A stretch of 16,013 bases of DNA from Pseudomonadota bacterium (GTDB lineage: Bacteria > Pseudomonadota > Gammaproteobacteria > Steroidobacterales > Woeseiaceae), in NCBI GenBank assembly GCA_022360335.1, contig JAKSCZ010000377.1, positions 1-16,013 on the forward strand. Reading direction: 5' to 3'. The notes under the pieces are model-generated. The model did not search any database, was not told where the DNA came from, and worked only from the letters and a program-made list of their open reading frames with translations. The translations under genes were made by a program, and so were the position numbers. Below, one piece after another: positions 1 to 7,239 of this stretch (its first letter is position 1; the number at the start of each line of letters is the position of its first letter).

Positions 1-1751
1 GGAGCCGCCGTCCATTCGGCGCCGCACTCCCAGTGCAGGGCCGCGGCACTGCGCCACGGTTCGCGCCCGGCCTTGTCGCCGCCCGGCAGCCGGAACGGCC
101 GCAGGCTGGCGAAACGCCGCCAGCGCCCCGGGCGGCCGGCGAGGGCCTCGCCGCCCCACAGCGTACCGTCGCGGCCCAGTCCGACGCCGTCCCAAGCGAA
201 TACGAGCCAGCGGCCGTGCAGATCGAACTCGCCGGCAACCGCGCTCGCATGCGCTTCGTGGTGCCAGACCGTCCGGACCGGCAACTCTTGTTGCCGGGCC
301 CAGCGGTGCGTCGTGTAACCCGGGTGCGCATCGCAGACGATGCGGCGTGCCCGCACGCCGTACAGCGACTGCAGGTCGGCCGCGACCTGCTCGAAGACGT
401 CGAGGCTGCGGGGACTGTCCATCTCGCCGATGTGCGGCGACACGACGACGCGGTCGTCCCACGCCAGAGCCGCGGTAGCTTTCATGTGGCCGCCGACGGC
501 CAGCGTCGGCTCTGCCAGCGGCCAGGGCGAATCGAGTTCGCGCGGCGCGCATCCGCGGCCTATGCGGATGGGCCGCACGCGGCCGGCGATACGCCGGTAC
601 ACCGGGTCGTCTGCCGGGCGCACGATCGGCCGGTCGTGCTGCAGGAACGCATCGGCAACCGGCCGCAGGCGCCGGACCGCTTCGTCGTTACCGGTCAGCA
701 CCGGCTCTCCGCTGACGTTGCCGGAGGTCGCAACGACCGGACCGCCGACCGCGTCGAGCAGCAGCTGGTGCAGCGGGCTGTACGGCAGGAACACGCCGAT
801 CTCCGCGAGGCCGGGCGCGACACTCTCCGCAAGACGGTCGTCCTCGCGGCGGGTCGCGAGCACGATCGGCCGGATCGGCCCGGCCACGATGTCCGCTTCC
901 GCATCGTGAAAATCGACGGACCGTCGCGCGGCGTCGAGGCCGTCGTCTCCGGCCACCGGGAACATGACGGCGAGCGGCTTGTGCGGGCGGCGCTTGCGCT
1001 CGCGCAGGCGCGCGACGGCGGCCTCGTTGCGCGCATCGCAGACGAGGTGGTAGCCGCCGATGCCCCTGACCGCGACGATGCGGCCGTCGCGGACCACGGC
1101 CACGGCCGCGGCCAACGCCGCCTCGGTGCCGTCGATCGGCCCCTCGCCGCCGGCCTCGAAACGGAGCCGCGGGCCGCACGTCGCGCAGGCGACGGGTTCG
1201 GCGTGAAAGCGCCGGTCGGCAGGGTCGAGGTATTCGGCCTCGCATTCGGGACACAGCTCGAAGCCCGCCATGCTGGTGTTGGCACGGTCGTACGGCAGGG
1301 ACTCGATCAGCGTATACCGGGGCCCGCACTGCGTGCAGTTGACGAACGGATAGGCATGGCGGCGGTCGGCCGGATCGTACAACTCGCGCCGGCAGTCGTC
1401 GCACATGAAGTAATCGGGCGGCACGAACACCCGGGCGTCGGCATCGGCCAGGCTGTCGATGATCTCGAATCGATCGGCGTCGCTCGTTTCGAGGTCGTCG
1501 ATCGCGGCGACCGACGGCGACGACAGCGGCGGCGCCCGGTCGATCAGATCCGCGATGAACGGCTCGACGACGTCCGGCGCGCCGGCGGCCACGACTTCGA
1601 CCTCACCGAGCCGGTTCTGCACGTGCCCGACGACGCCGTGCTCGCTCGCCAGGCGGTAGACGAACGGCCGGAAGCCGACGCCCTGGACGTGGCCCTGCAG
1701 GCGGATGCGTTTTGCGATCGCCCTGCCCGCCGCCGCGGCGGGTTCAGCCAC
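1..1751 (-). CDS. hypF: HypF, carbamoyl phosphate-dependent hydrogenase maturation protein (3' end beyond window)
   Basis: HypF makes the thiocarbamate on the HypE C-terminus that becomes the cyanide ligands of the [NiFe]-hydrogenase iron, using carbamoyl phosphate and ATP in the cytoplasm. About 583 residues are present; the family is usually about 750, so the C-terminal quarter lies off the left edge. Domains seen in order: an acylphosphatase-like domain with GHVQGVGFRPF at residues 20-30; two zinc-finger units with CxxC pairs at 117/120, 139/142, 167/170 and 189/192; a YrdC-like domain from about 205 containing RGIGGYHLVCDA; and the start of a Kae1-like domain with the metal-binding HHEAHA motif and a PGGDKAGREPWRSAAA segment near the edge. 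The GTG start at 1751 overlaps the hypD end by 8 bases, and no in-frame ATG lies before the acylphosphatase motif. It is the last visible gene of the hypCBDF operon. The frame is open to base 1 with no sign of a frameshift. Confidence 0.95.
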   Translation of the reverse strand, partial: MAEPAAAAGRAIAKRIRLQGHVQGVGFRPFVYRLASEHGVVGHVQNRLGEVEVVAAGAPDVVEPFIADLIDRAPPLSSPSVAAIDDLETSDADRFEIIDSLADADARVFVPPDYFMCDDCRRELYDPADRRHAYPFVNCTQCGPRYTLIESLPYDRANTSMAGFELCPECEAEYLDPADRRFHAEPVACATCGPRLRFEAGGEGPIDGTEAALAAAVAVVRDGRIVAVRGIGGYHLVCDARNEAAVARLRERKRRPHKPLAVMFPVAGDDGLDAARRSVDFHDAEADIVAGPIRPIVLATRREDDRLAESVAPGLAEIGVFLPYSPLHQLLLDAVGGPVVATSGNVSGEPVLTGNDEAVRRLRPVADAFLQHDRPIVRPADDPVYRRIAGRVRPIRIGRGCAPRELDSPWPLAEPTLAVGGHMKATAALAWDDRVVVSPHIGEMDSPRSLDVFEQVAADLQSLYGVRARRIVCDAHPGYTTHRWARQQELPVRTVWHHEAHASAVAGEFDLHGRWLVFAWDGVGLGRDGTLWGGEALAGRPGRWRRFASLRPFRLPGGDKAGREPWRSAAALHWECGAEWTAA

Positions 1752-2871
1752 TGGCGGCGTCCCGGTCGCGCCCTGCCCATTCGTTGTCGCGGATGCCGGC
1801 CGACCACCAGATACGGCAGGCGCCTTCGTCGGACACCATGCAGGGACCGATCGGTTTGCGCGGCGTGCACGCAAGGCCGTACAGGCGGCACTGATTCGGG
1901 TAGACCCTGCCGAGCACGACGCTCGCGCAGTCGCAGCCCGGCGGCATTTCGCCGACGCGCTTGCGCGACGCGTCGGCATAGGATCCGAAGTACTGGCGCG
2001 CGTCGTGCGCCGCATACGCCTCGCGCAGCGCGTAGCCCGAGCCGGGGATGATGCCGATGCCGCGCCAGTTGGCATCGACGACTTCCATGACCTCGTCCAG
2101 TTGCCGGCGCGCTTCGGCGTTGCCGCCGGGCCTGACGGCGCGCGCGTAGCAGTTGTCGAGGAAACGGCGACCGTCGCGCAGCTGGCGCAACACGGAATAC
2201 ATCGCCGCCAGGACCGAGTCCGGCGTGAACCCCGCGACGGCGGCCGGGATGTCGTGTTCGTCCACGACGAATTCCCATTCCTCGGGCCCCATGACCGTCG
2301 ACACGTGCCCGGGCGCGATCAATGCATCGAATCCCGGCTTGCCGGAGTCGAGCAGCATCCTGACCGCAGGCCACGTGAGCCTGCCCGACAGCAGCACGGA
2401 GAGGTTCCCGGGCGCGCCCTCCGCCAGCATGGCGGCGACCGGCGCCGTCGTCGTCTCGAAACCGGCCGCGAAGAACACGACGCGGCGCGACGGGTCGGAT
2501 GCGGCGATACCCACGGCGTCGGTCGGCGATGCGATCGGCCGGATGTCGGCGCCGGCCGCCTTCGCCTGCTCGAGCGAGCGCGGTTCCCGCTTCGGGACGT
2601 TGACCGGAACGCGCAGCATGTCGCCGAAGGCGACCAGCGTGACGTCCTCGTTCAGAGCGATCTGTATCGCCTCGTAGACGTCCTCCTCGGGACAGATACA
2701 GACGGGGCATCCCGGGCCGGGGACGAGTTCGACCTTGTCGGGAATGACCGTGCGCAGTCCGGCGACCGAAATCGACCGTTCGTGGCCGCCGCAGACGTTC
2801 ATGATGCGCCGCGGCTCGTCGATCCCGAGGTCCTGCAATTCCTTGAGCCAGTCCGCGGCGCTCCGGCCCAT
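1744..2871 (-). CDS. hypD: HypD, iron-sulfur hydrogenase maturation protein
   Basis: HypD works with HypC as the scaffold on which the Fe(CN)2CO group is assembled before transfer to the hydrogenase large subunit. The 375-residue product matches the usual family length of about 370-380. Visible hallmarks are CGGHE at residues 27-31, GPGCPVC at 52-58 followed by another Cys at 60, the FGDMLRVP segment, GFETTTAP, and a C-terminal cysteine cluster (Cys313, 315, 328, 335, 344, 352) in the family order that binds a [4Fe-4S] cluster, including GPCMVSDEGAC. I chose the ATG at 2871 because its A is the last base of the hypB stop (TGATG), which is typical of translational coupling, and because the protein then starts like other HypD proteins. 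The same frame stays open further upstream, but there it is only antiparallel to nothing and out of frame with hypB, so it is not coding. Confidence 0.96.
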   Translation of the reverse strand: MGRSAADWLKELQDLGIDEPRRIMNVCGGHERSISVAGLRTVIPDKVELVPGPGCPVCICPEEDVYEAIQIALNEDVTLVAFGDMLRVPVNVPKREPRSLEQAKAAGADIRPIASPTDAVGIAASDPSRRVVFFAAGFETTTAPVAAMLAEGAPGNLSVLLSGRLTWPAVRMLLDSGKPGFDALIAPGHVSTVMGPEEWEFVVDEHDIPAAVAGFTPDSVLAAMYSVLRQLRDGRRFLDNCYARAVRPGGNAEARRQLDEVMEVVDANWRGIGIIPGSGYALREAYAAHDARQYFGSYADASRKRVGEMPPGCDCASVVLGRVYPNQCRLYGLACTPRKPIGPCMVSDEGACRIWWSAGIRDNEWAGRDRDAASG

Positions 2872-3605
2872 CAGACCGCTCCCGCCGCAACGTCCTCGCC
2901 GCGCAGCGTGTCGAGCCGCTCGCGGAGCCAGTCGAGCCAGGCGTCCATGCCGTCGCCGTTGCGCGCGGAGACCCTGGCCACGGGCGCGCTGCTGGCGAGC
3001 TGCCGCAGGCAGCCCTCGGCATAGTCCGGATCGAAGTCGTCGAGCACGTCCAGCAGATCGGCCTTGCTGATGACGACGAGATCGGCGGCGCGGAACATGA
3101 CCGGGTACTTCGCGGGCTTGTCGTGCCCTTCGGGGGTCGACAACAAGGCGACGTTCAGGTGCTGTCCGAGGTCGAAGCTCGCCGGACACACGAGGTTGCC
3201 GACGTTCTCGATGAACACGACGTCGACGCCGTCGACGGCGAGGTCGTGCAATGCCGAGTGGACCATGTGGGCGTCGAGGTGACACGCGCTGCCGGTGGAT
3301 ATCTGTACGGCCGGGACGCCTTTGTCGCGAATGCGTTGCGCGTCGTTCTCGGTCTCGAGATCGCCCTCGATGACCGCGATCTTCAGCGTCTCGCCGAGCG
3401 CATCGATCGTTGCCTCGAGCAAGGCCGTCTTGCCCGCGCCGGGCGACGACATCAGGTTGATTGCGAGCGCGCCGTGGCGCGCGAAGTGCTCGCGGTTGTG
3501 CGCCGCCTGCCGATCGTTCGCGTCCAGCAGGCTCTTGAGGACGTCCACCGACTCGACCAGGTGCTCATTGGCCGGTGTGACGTTACATCCGCAGGTATCG
3601 CACAT
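2871..3605 (-). CDS. hypB: HypB, GTPase for nickel insertion into [NiFe]-hydrogenase
   Basis: HypB is a metal-binding GTPase that, with HypA, delivers nickel to the hydrogenase large-subunit precursor. The 244-residue product has the N-terminal CDTCGC sequence (residues 2-7), the CxxCGC high-affinity nickel site of HypB proteins. The G domain has a Walker A loop SSPGAGKT at 53-60, GDLETENDAQR at 81-91, a metal-site Cys-His at 108-109, a second conserved Cys in NLVCP at 140, and SKADLLD at 180-186 as the guanine-specificity loop. There is no long histidine-rich stretch, so no obvious nickel-storage function. It starts 13 bases after hypC, with a GAGG ribosome-binding site just before ATG, and its stop codon overlaps the hypD start by one base. 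No hypA is adjacent, so the usual HypA partner must be encoded elsewhere or beyond this window. Confidence 0.96.
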   Translation of the reverse strand: MCDTCGCNVTPANEHLVESVDVLKSLLDANDRQAAHNREHFARHGALAINLMSSPGAGKTALLEATIDALGETLKIAVIEGDLETENDAQRIRDKGVPAVQISTGSACHLDAHMVHSALHDLAVDGVDVVFIENVGNLVCPASFDLGQHLNVALLSTPEGHDKPAKYPVMFRAADLVVISKADLLDVLDDFDPDYAEGCLRQLASSAPVARVSARNGDGMDAWLDWLRERLDTLRGEDVAAGAV

Positions 3606-3618
3606 GGGGGTTACCTCG

Positions 3619-3843
3619 TCAGGTCTCGGCCAGCATCTCGTCGAACAGCGCCCGCGACTCGGCCGCTTCCCCGGCAGAGACTTTCTGGATCGCGTACCCT
3701 ACGTGGACGAGAACGTGATCGCCAACGGCCACGTCCTCGTGCTGCAACATGAACAGGCTGACCTCGCGCTCGATGCCTTTCGCTTCGCAGGTGCACCGGA
3801 AGCCGTCGATCGACGAGATCTTCATGGGGACCGCCAGGCACAT
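3619..3843 (-). CDS. hypC: HypC-family hydrogenase maturation chaperone
   Basis: HypC is a small chaperone that pairs with HypD during Fe(CN)2CO assembly and then escorts the iron to the hydrogenase large-subunit precursor. The 74-residue product has the characteristic MCLAVPMKI N-terminus; Cys2 is the functionally essential residue in this family. The core GDHVLVHVGYAIQKVS resembles the conserved OB-fold segment of HypC/HybG/HupF proteins. A GGAG ribosome-binding site lies 8 bases before the ATG. It is the first gene of the hypC-hypB-hypD-hypF transcription unit and faces the cytochrome gene across a 123-bp divergent promoter region. Sequence alone does not show which hydrogenase it serves. 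Confidence 0.95.
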   Translation of the reverse strand: MCLAVPMKISSIDGFRCTCEAKGIEREVSLFMLQHEDVAVGDHVLVHVGYAIQKVSAGEAAESRALFDEMLAET

Positions 3844-3900
3844 ACGAATACTCCGCTATTTCATATAACGCAACGCTAATATACTAGAGTCATACGTCTT
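3844..3900. promoter_or_regulatory. Candidate overlapping divergent promoters for hypC and the cytochrome gene
   Basis: This AT-rich stretch stands out from its GC-rich surroundings. On the plus strand TATACT (3880-3885) is one mismatch from the -10 consensus. On the minus strand TATATT (3883-3878) is also one mismatch from consensus. The two hexamers overlap, so the two promoters would exclude each other or be jointly regulated. I cannot find a convincing -35 box for either, nor a clear FNR or sigma-54 site, so an activator may be needed. The call rests on base composition and the -10-like hexamers only. Confidence 0.3.
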
Positions 3901-3930
3901 GTGGGAGCGTGGCGGCCAGCGCCACGATAG
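3898..3930 (+). repeat. REP-like extragenic palindrome (single copy)
   Basis: A GTGGGAG head at 3901-3907 is followed by a 7-bp perfect stem (3908-3914 with 3920-3926), a 5-base loop, and a CGAT-type tail. This head, hairpin and tail layout is that of the REP elements with GTGGGAG or GTAGGAG heads known from Pseudomonas and relatives, which are moved by RAYT/TnpA-REP proteins. Its intergenic position also fits. Only one copy is seen in the window and no RAYT gene is present, so the call is by resemblance. Confidence 0.6.
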
Positions 3931-3966
3931 GTACAAACGCCTAGTGCACTTTCCGGAACAGATGCC

Positions 3967-4560
3967 ATGTGCGTGAAACGCTTCAGAAATCGATTCATCC
4001 TGCCGCTCCTCGCCCTGTTCGCGACGTCCGCCGGCACGGCCGCGCCGCCGGCCGTGATCGAGGCCTGCAAGGCCTGCCATGACGTCGACGGCAGCGGCGT
4101 CGGCAAGCCGTACGTGCCGATTATCGCCGGAACGCCGCCGGTCCACATCGAAGAAGCGCTCTACGCTTACAAGGACGGAGCCCGGCAATGCACGATCGAG
4201 CCCGTCATGTGCGATACCGTCGCGCTGCTCAGCGACGACGACATCGCCGACCTGGCAGAGTACTACGGCAAGCTGCCGCGCTACTCGCACGCCACCACGT
4301 TCAACGAAGAACTCGTCGCGCGCGGCGAGGCCGTGCACAGGGATTTGTGCGCGCGCTGCCACGTGCCGCCCGACGACCCGGACGTCGCGGACGTGCTGGG
4401 TTACCCGCTGCACGGCCAGCGGGCCGACTACCTGCGTTACGCGCTCAAGGCCTACGTCGACGGTACGCGCGAGAACCTGCTCGAAGAGATGGAAGAGAAG
4501 ATCGGCCGGCTGCGACACGGCGACGTGGAAGCGCTCGTGCACTACTACGTGAGTTACTGA
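3967..4560 (+). CDS. Exported dihaem cytochrome c, FccA / cytochrome c4-like
   Basis: This is a periplasmic electron carrier with two class I haem domains. The 197-residue precursor has a basic N-terminus, a hydrophobic stretch (about residues 10-20) and a probable signal-peptidase site near residue 26. The haem-binding motifs are CKACH at 34-38 and CARCH at 128-132. Met81 and Met175 are plausible sixth ligands. Each half ends in the LSDDDIADLAEYY or RHGDVEALVHYY type helix usual in cytochrome c4 and in the cytochrome subunit of flavocytochrome c sulfide dehydrogenase (FccA). Cys75 and Cys82 flank Met81 and could form a disulfide. A flavoprotein gene follows after 10 bases, so the pair may act together, although that flavoprotein is not of the FccB type. 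The ATG at 3967 has only a weak ribosome-binding site (GGA about 10 bases upstream); the GTG at residue 3 is an alternative start. Confidence 0.88.
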   Translation: MCVKRFRNRFILPLLALFATSAGTAAPPAVIEACKACHDVDGSGVGKPYVPIIAGTPPVHIEEALYAYKDGARQCTIEPVMCDTVALLSDDDIADLAEYYGKLPRYSHATTFNEELVARGEAVHRDLCARCHVPPDDPDVADVLGYPLHGQRADYLRYALKAYVDGTRENLLEEMEEKIGRLRHGDVEALVHYYVSY

Positions 4561-4570
4561 GCGCGGGTCC

Positions 4571-6181
4571 GTGAAACCCAGTACGCTGCGCATCGGCTAC
4601 CGGTACCGTCCGAATCGGCTTGCAGGCGCCTACGACGCCGTCGTGATCGGATCGGGCATGGGCGGCCTCACGACGGCCGCCCTGCTCAGCGATCTCGGCA
4701 GGAAAGTCTGCGTCCTGGAGCAGCACTACACCGCCGGCGGCTTCACCCATTCTTACGAACGCGAAGGCTACGAATGGGACGTCGGCGTTCACTACATCGG
4801 CGAGGTGGGTGCCGACACGCGCACCCGCAGGATGTTCGACTACCTGTCGGGCGGCGAACTGGAATGGGCGCCGATGGACGCCGAGTACGACCGCTTCTAC
4901 GTCGGCGACAAGGTGTTCAATGCGATCGCCGGCAAACGGGAGTTCCGCGACAATCTCGTGCGCCAGTTCCCGGACGAGGAAGCCGCCGTCGACCGCTATC
5001 TCGAGCTGCTCGAACGCTCCGGTGACGCCCTCTCGGCGTTCGGCACGGCGCGCGGCCTGCCGTCGTGGCTGCGCCCGCTGTTCGGCCCCTGGCTCGCGTG
5101 GAAATTGCGCGGCGCCTACCGACGCCGCACCTGGGACGTGCTGAGCGAGCTGACCGACGACCCCGACCTGATTGCAACCTTGTGCGGCCAGTGGGGCGAC
5201 ATGGGCCTGCCGCCGAAACGCTCGCCGTTCATCGTTCATTCGATGATCGCGCGGCATTACCTCTACGGCGGGTTCTACCCGGTCGGCGGCTCGTGGCGAA
5301 TCGCCGAGACGATCATCCCGAAGATCCGGGCGGCAGGCGGCGAGGTCTTCACGTACGCGAAGGTCGAGGAGATCCTCGTGGAGGACGGCAAGGTCGCCGG
5401 CGTCCGGATGAAAGACGGCCATCGGATCGACTGCGACCGCGTCGTCTCGTCGGCGGGCGTCGACAACACGTTCCGGCACCTGCTTCCCGAGGCCGTCGCG
5501 CGCGCGAGCGGCTACGCGCACAAGCTCCGGGCGGTCGAGCCGAGCGTCGCGCACCTCGGCGTCTATATCGGTCTGCGCGGTACCGCCGACGAGCTCGGAC
5601 TGCCGCGCACCAACTTCTGGATCTACCCGTCGAACGATTACGACGGCGCGCTCGACGCATTCCTCGCGGACCCGGACGCCCCGTTCCCCGTCGTGTACGT
5701 CTCGTTCCCGTCGGCCAAGGACCCCGACTACGAGAATCGCCATCCCGGCACGTCGACGATCGAGATCGTCGCGCCCGCGCCCTACGAGTGGTTCGCGAAG
5801 TGGCAGGACGAAACCTGGGGCAGGCGCGGCGAGGACTACGAGTCGCTCAAGGACGAACTCGGCGAGCGCCTGATGGCCGTTCTCTACGACAAACTGCCCC
5901 ACCTGCGCGCCAGGGTCGACTACTACGAGGTTTCGACGCCTCTGTCGACGAACTGGTTCGGCGCGTACCGGCAGGGCGAGTTGTACGGCCTCGCCCATAC
6001 GCCGGAGCGCCTGCGCCAGGACTGGCTGCGGCCCGGGACCGCGATCGACGGATTGTTTCTGACCGGCCAGGACGTCCTGACCTGCGGGGTCACGGGCGCC
6101 ATGATGGCCGGGCTGCTGACGACGGCGAGCATGGTCGGGCCACGCCGCATGGCCCCTCTGATGAAACGGATCTACGCCTGA
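4571..6181 (+). CDS. FAD-dependent oxidoreductase, retinol saturase / carotenoid isomerase (CrtI-like) family
   Basis: The 536-residue product is a flavoprotein of the phytoene desaturase/RetSat superfamily, whose members saturate, desaturate or isomerise polyene lipids. It has the dinucleotide-binding motif VVIGSGMGGLTTAALLS at residues 24-40, the acidic end of the second strand in VLEQHYTAGGFTHSY, and a C-terminal FAD-contacting segment GLFLTGQDVLTCGVTGAMMAGL. The DVGVHYIGEV segment resembles the start of RetSat/CRTISO proteins more than that of classical CrtI. No signal peptide is visible, so it is probably cytoplasmic or attached to the inner face of the membrane. The GTG start at 4571 lies 10 bases after the cytochrome stop, which suggests co-transcription; the ribosome-binding site is weak. 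The substrate cannot be read from sequence, and no carotenoid biosynthesis genes are nearby. It ends 7 bases from the converging stress-protein gene. Confidence 0.85.
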   Translation: MKPSTLRIGYRYRPNRLAGAYDAVVIGSGMGGLTTAALLSDLGRKVCVLEQHYTAGGFTHSYEREGYEWDVGVHYIGEVGADTRTRRMFDYLSGGELEWAPMDAEYDRFYVGDKVFNAIAGKREFRDNLVRQFPDEEAAVDRYLELLERSGDALSAFGTARGLPSWLRPLFGPWLAWKLRGAYRRRTWDVLSELTDDPDLIATLCGQWGDMGLPPKRSPFIVHSMIARHYLYGGFYPVGGSWRIAETIIPKIRAAGGEVFTYAKVEEILVEDGKVAGVRMKDGHRIDCDRVVSSAGVDNTFRHLLPEAVARASGYAHKLRAVEPSVAHLGVYIGLRGTADELGLPRTNFWIYPSNDYDGALDAFLADPDAPFPVVYVSFPSAKDPDYENRHPGTSTIEIVAPAPYEWFAKWQDETWGRRGEDYESLKDELGERLMAVLYDKLPHLRARVDYYEVSTPLSTNWFGAYRQGELYGLAHTPERLRQDWLRPGTAIDGLFLTGQDVLTCGVTGAMMAGLLTTASMVGPRRMAPLMKRIYA

Positions 6182-6188
6182 CGCGGCC

Positions 6189-7112
6189 TCAGGGACGCTG
6201 GTGCGGGTGTGCGACGAGCACGTCGCACGGGATGTGGTCGAGCACGCGCGTCGTCGTGCTGCCGACGATGCCTTGCCCCAGCTTCGAGCGCGCGAGCGCT
6301 CCCATCACCACGAGGCTCGCGCTTTGCCGGCGCGCGAATACGGGCAGCACCTCGTCCGGACGGCCCGGGACGAGGTGCAGGGACTCGGGCGGCAGCTCGC
6401 AGACCTCGCCGAGGATCTTCAGCGCACGCCCGTGCCGCTCACGGATCTTTCGGTCGAGGTCCGCGACGGGCAGCGTCTGCGGTTTGAACGTCCACATGAC
6501 GCACGAACCGATCTCGGCGAGCCGCTGATAGGTGTGCAGCACCTCGAGCCTGCCTCCGCAGTCCGTCGCGATCGCCCGGCCCAGCTCGATGATCCGCTTG
6601 TCGAGATGCGCGGGTTTATCGTGCGCGTGTACGGGATCGACGGCCGCGACGACGACGATGTCGTCCTGCCAGTCGACCGGTTTGACGAACCAGAGCGGGT
6701 AGTCGAGGTCGCGGATCAGCTCCCAGTCGGCGTGCCCCAACGAGGCGCGCTCCGACGGCGTATGCAGGTGCGTGCCCTTCACGACGTACGCCGGCTCGCA
6801 GGCCGCGGCGGCCCTGCGAATGACGTCGGCAACCTGCTTGTCCGCGCTGCGCTCGACCGTGACGCCGATACCGGACGCCTCGAGCGGATCGAGAAGCCGG
6901 GCGACGGCCTGCTCCCGCAACTCCCGGATGCTCTTCGCGATGTGCTGCGATTCCAACAGGTAAACGTAGCTTTCACCCAGCAAATCGGTGACCGGATCGC
7001 TGACCAGCAGATGCAGGTCGTAGCCGTGCGTTCCGGCCAGCCACGTTGCCCGGGCGACCACCGTTTCGGGGTAGTTGTCGAATTCGACGACACAGAGAAT
7101 GTTGCGGCTCAC
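6189..7112 (-). CDS. Tandem-domain universal stress protein, UspE-like
   Basis: The 307-residue cytoplasmic protein consists of two UspA domains, the architecture of UspE (about 316 residues). The first domain begins SRNILCVVEFDNYPETVV and the second begins near residue 155 with DDIVVVAAVDPVHA. The C-terminal domain carries the glycine-rich nucleotide-binding signature GALARSKLGQGIVGSTT followed by RVLDHIPCDVLV, so ATP binding is likely there; the first domain lacks an equally clear motif. UspE-type proteins are linked to stress resistance and to growth under low oxygen or energy. I chose the GTG at 7112, preceded by a GAGG ribosome-binding site about 10 bases away. The frame continues open to 7262, but the extra residues are arginine-rich and unlike any Usp N-terminus. 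It lies downstream of the hemolysin III gene on the same strand, separated by 127 bp containing two hairpins, so it probably has its own promoter. Confidence 0.92.
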   Translation of the reverse strand: MSRNILCVVEFDNYPETVVARATWLAGTHGYDLHLLVSDPVTDLLGESYVYLLESQHIAKSIRELREQAVARLLDPLEASGIGVTVERSADKQVADVIRRAAAACEPAYVVKGTHLHTPSERASLGHADWELIRDLDYPLWFVKPVDWQDDIVVVAAVDPVHAHDKPAHLDKRIIELGRAIATDCGGRLEVLHTYQRLAEIGSCVMWTFKPQTLPVADLDRKIRERHGRALKILGEVCELPPESLHLVPGRPDEVLPVFARRQSASLVVMGALARSKLGQGIVGSTTTRVLDHIPCDVLVAHPHQRP

Positions 7113-7171
7113 GAGACACCACCTCGCAACAACACTTGATTTACCGTACTCCCGGAACCCGCCGGCATCAC

Positions 7172-7187
7172 TTCGTATATCTACGAA
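7172..7187. promoter_or_regulatory. Short palindrome upstream of the stress-protein gene
   Basis: TTCGTA at 7172-7177 and TACGAA at 7182-7187 form a perfect 6-bp inverted repeat around TATC, about 60 bases upstream of the UspE-like start. It could be an operator for a dimeric regulator or a promoter element, since the centre is AT-rich. No family-specific operator is recognised. A perfect FNR/ANR site (TTGAT-N4-ATCAA), which controls some usp genes, is not present. Confidence 0.3.
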
Positions 7188-7220
7188 TAGGTGACCGCCG
7201 CGAGAAAACCGCCGGAGACG

Positions 7221-7239
7221 ACGACTGCGCCGCAGTCGT
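7221..7239 (-). terminator. Hairpin directly after the hemolysin III stop codon
   Basis: ACGACTGCG (7221-7229) and CGCAGTCGT (7231-7239) are perfect inverted repeats about a single central base. In RNA this gives an 8-bp stem with a 3-base loop, starting at the base after the hlyIII-type stop codon at 7240-7242. A short T tract (TTTTC) follows only about 12 bases later on the minus strand, so as an intrinsic terminator it is imperfect. It may instead protect the 3' end of the message. Confidence 0.45.

Noticed and set aside
33..2051. A 672-residue open frame on the plus strand
   Set aside because: It is antisense to hypF and hypD, which have clear family motifs; the translation is arginine/aspartate/valine-rich with no domain, as expected for the opposite strand of GC-rich coding DNA.
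2872..3285. Upstream extension of the hypD frame to 3285
   Set aside because: This part lies inside hypB in another frame and is arginine-rich; the ATG at 2871 gives the normal HypD N-terminus.
7130..7150. TTGAT half-site upstream of the stress-protein gene as an FNR/ANR box
   Set aside because: The second half (ATCAA at the right spacing) is missing, so it does not meet the consensus.
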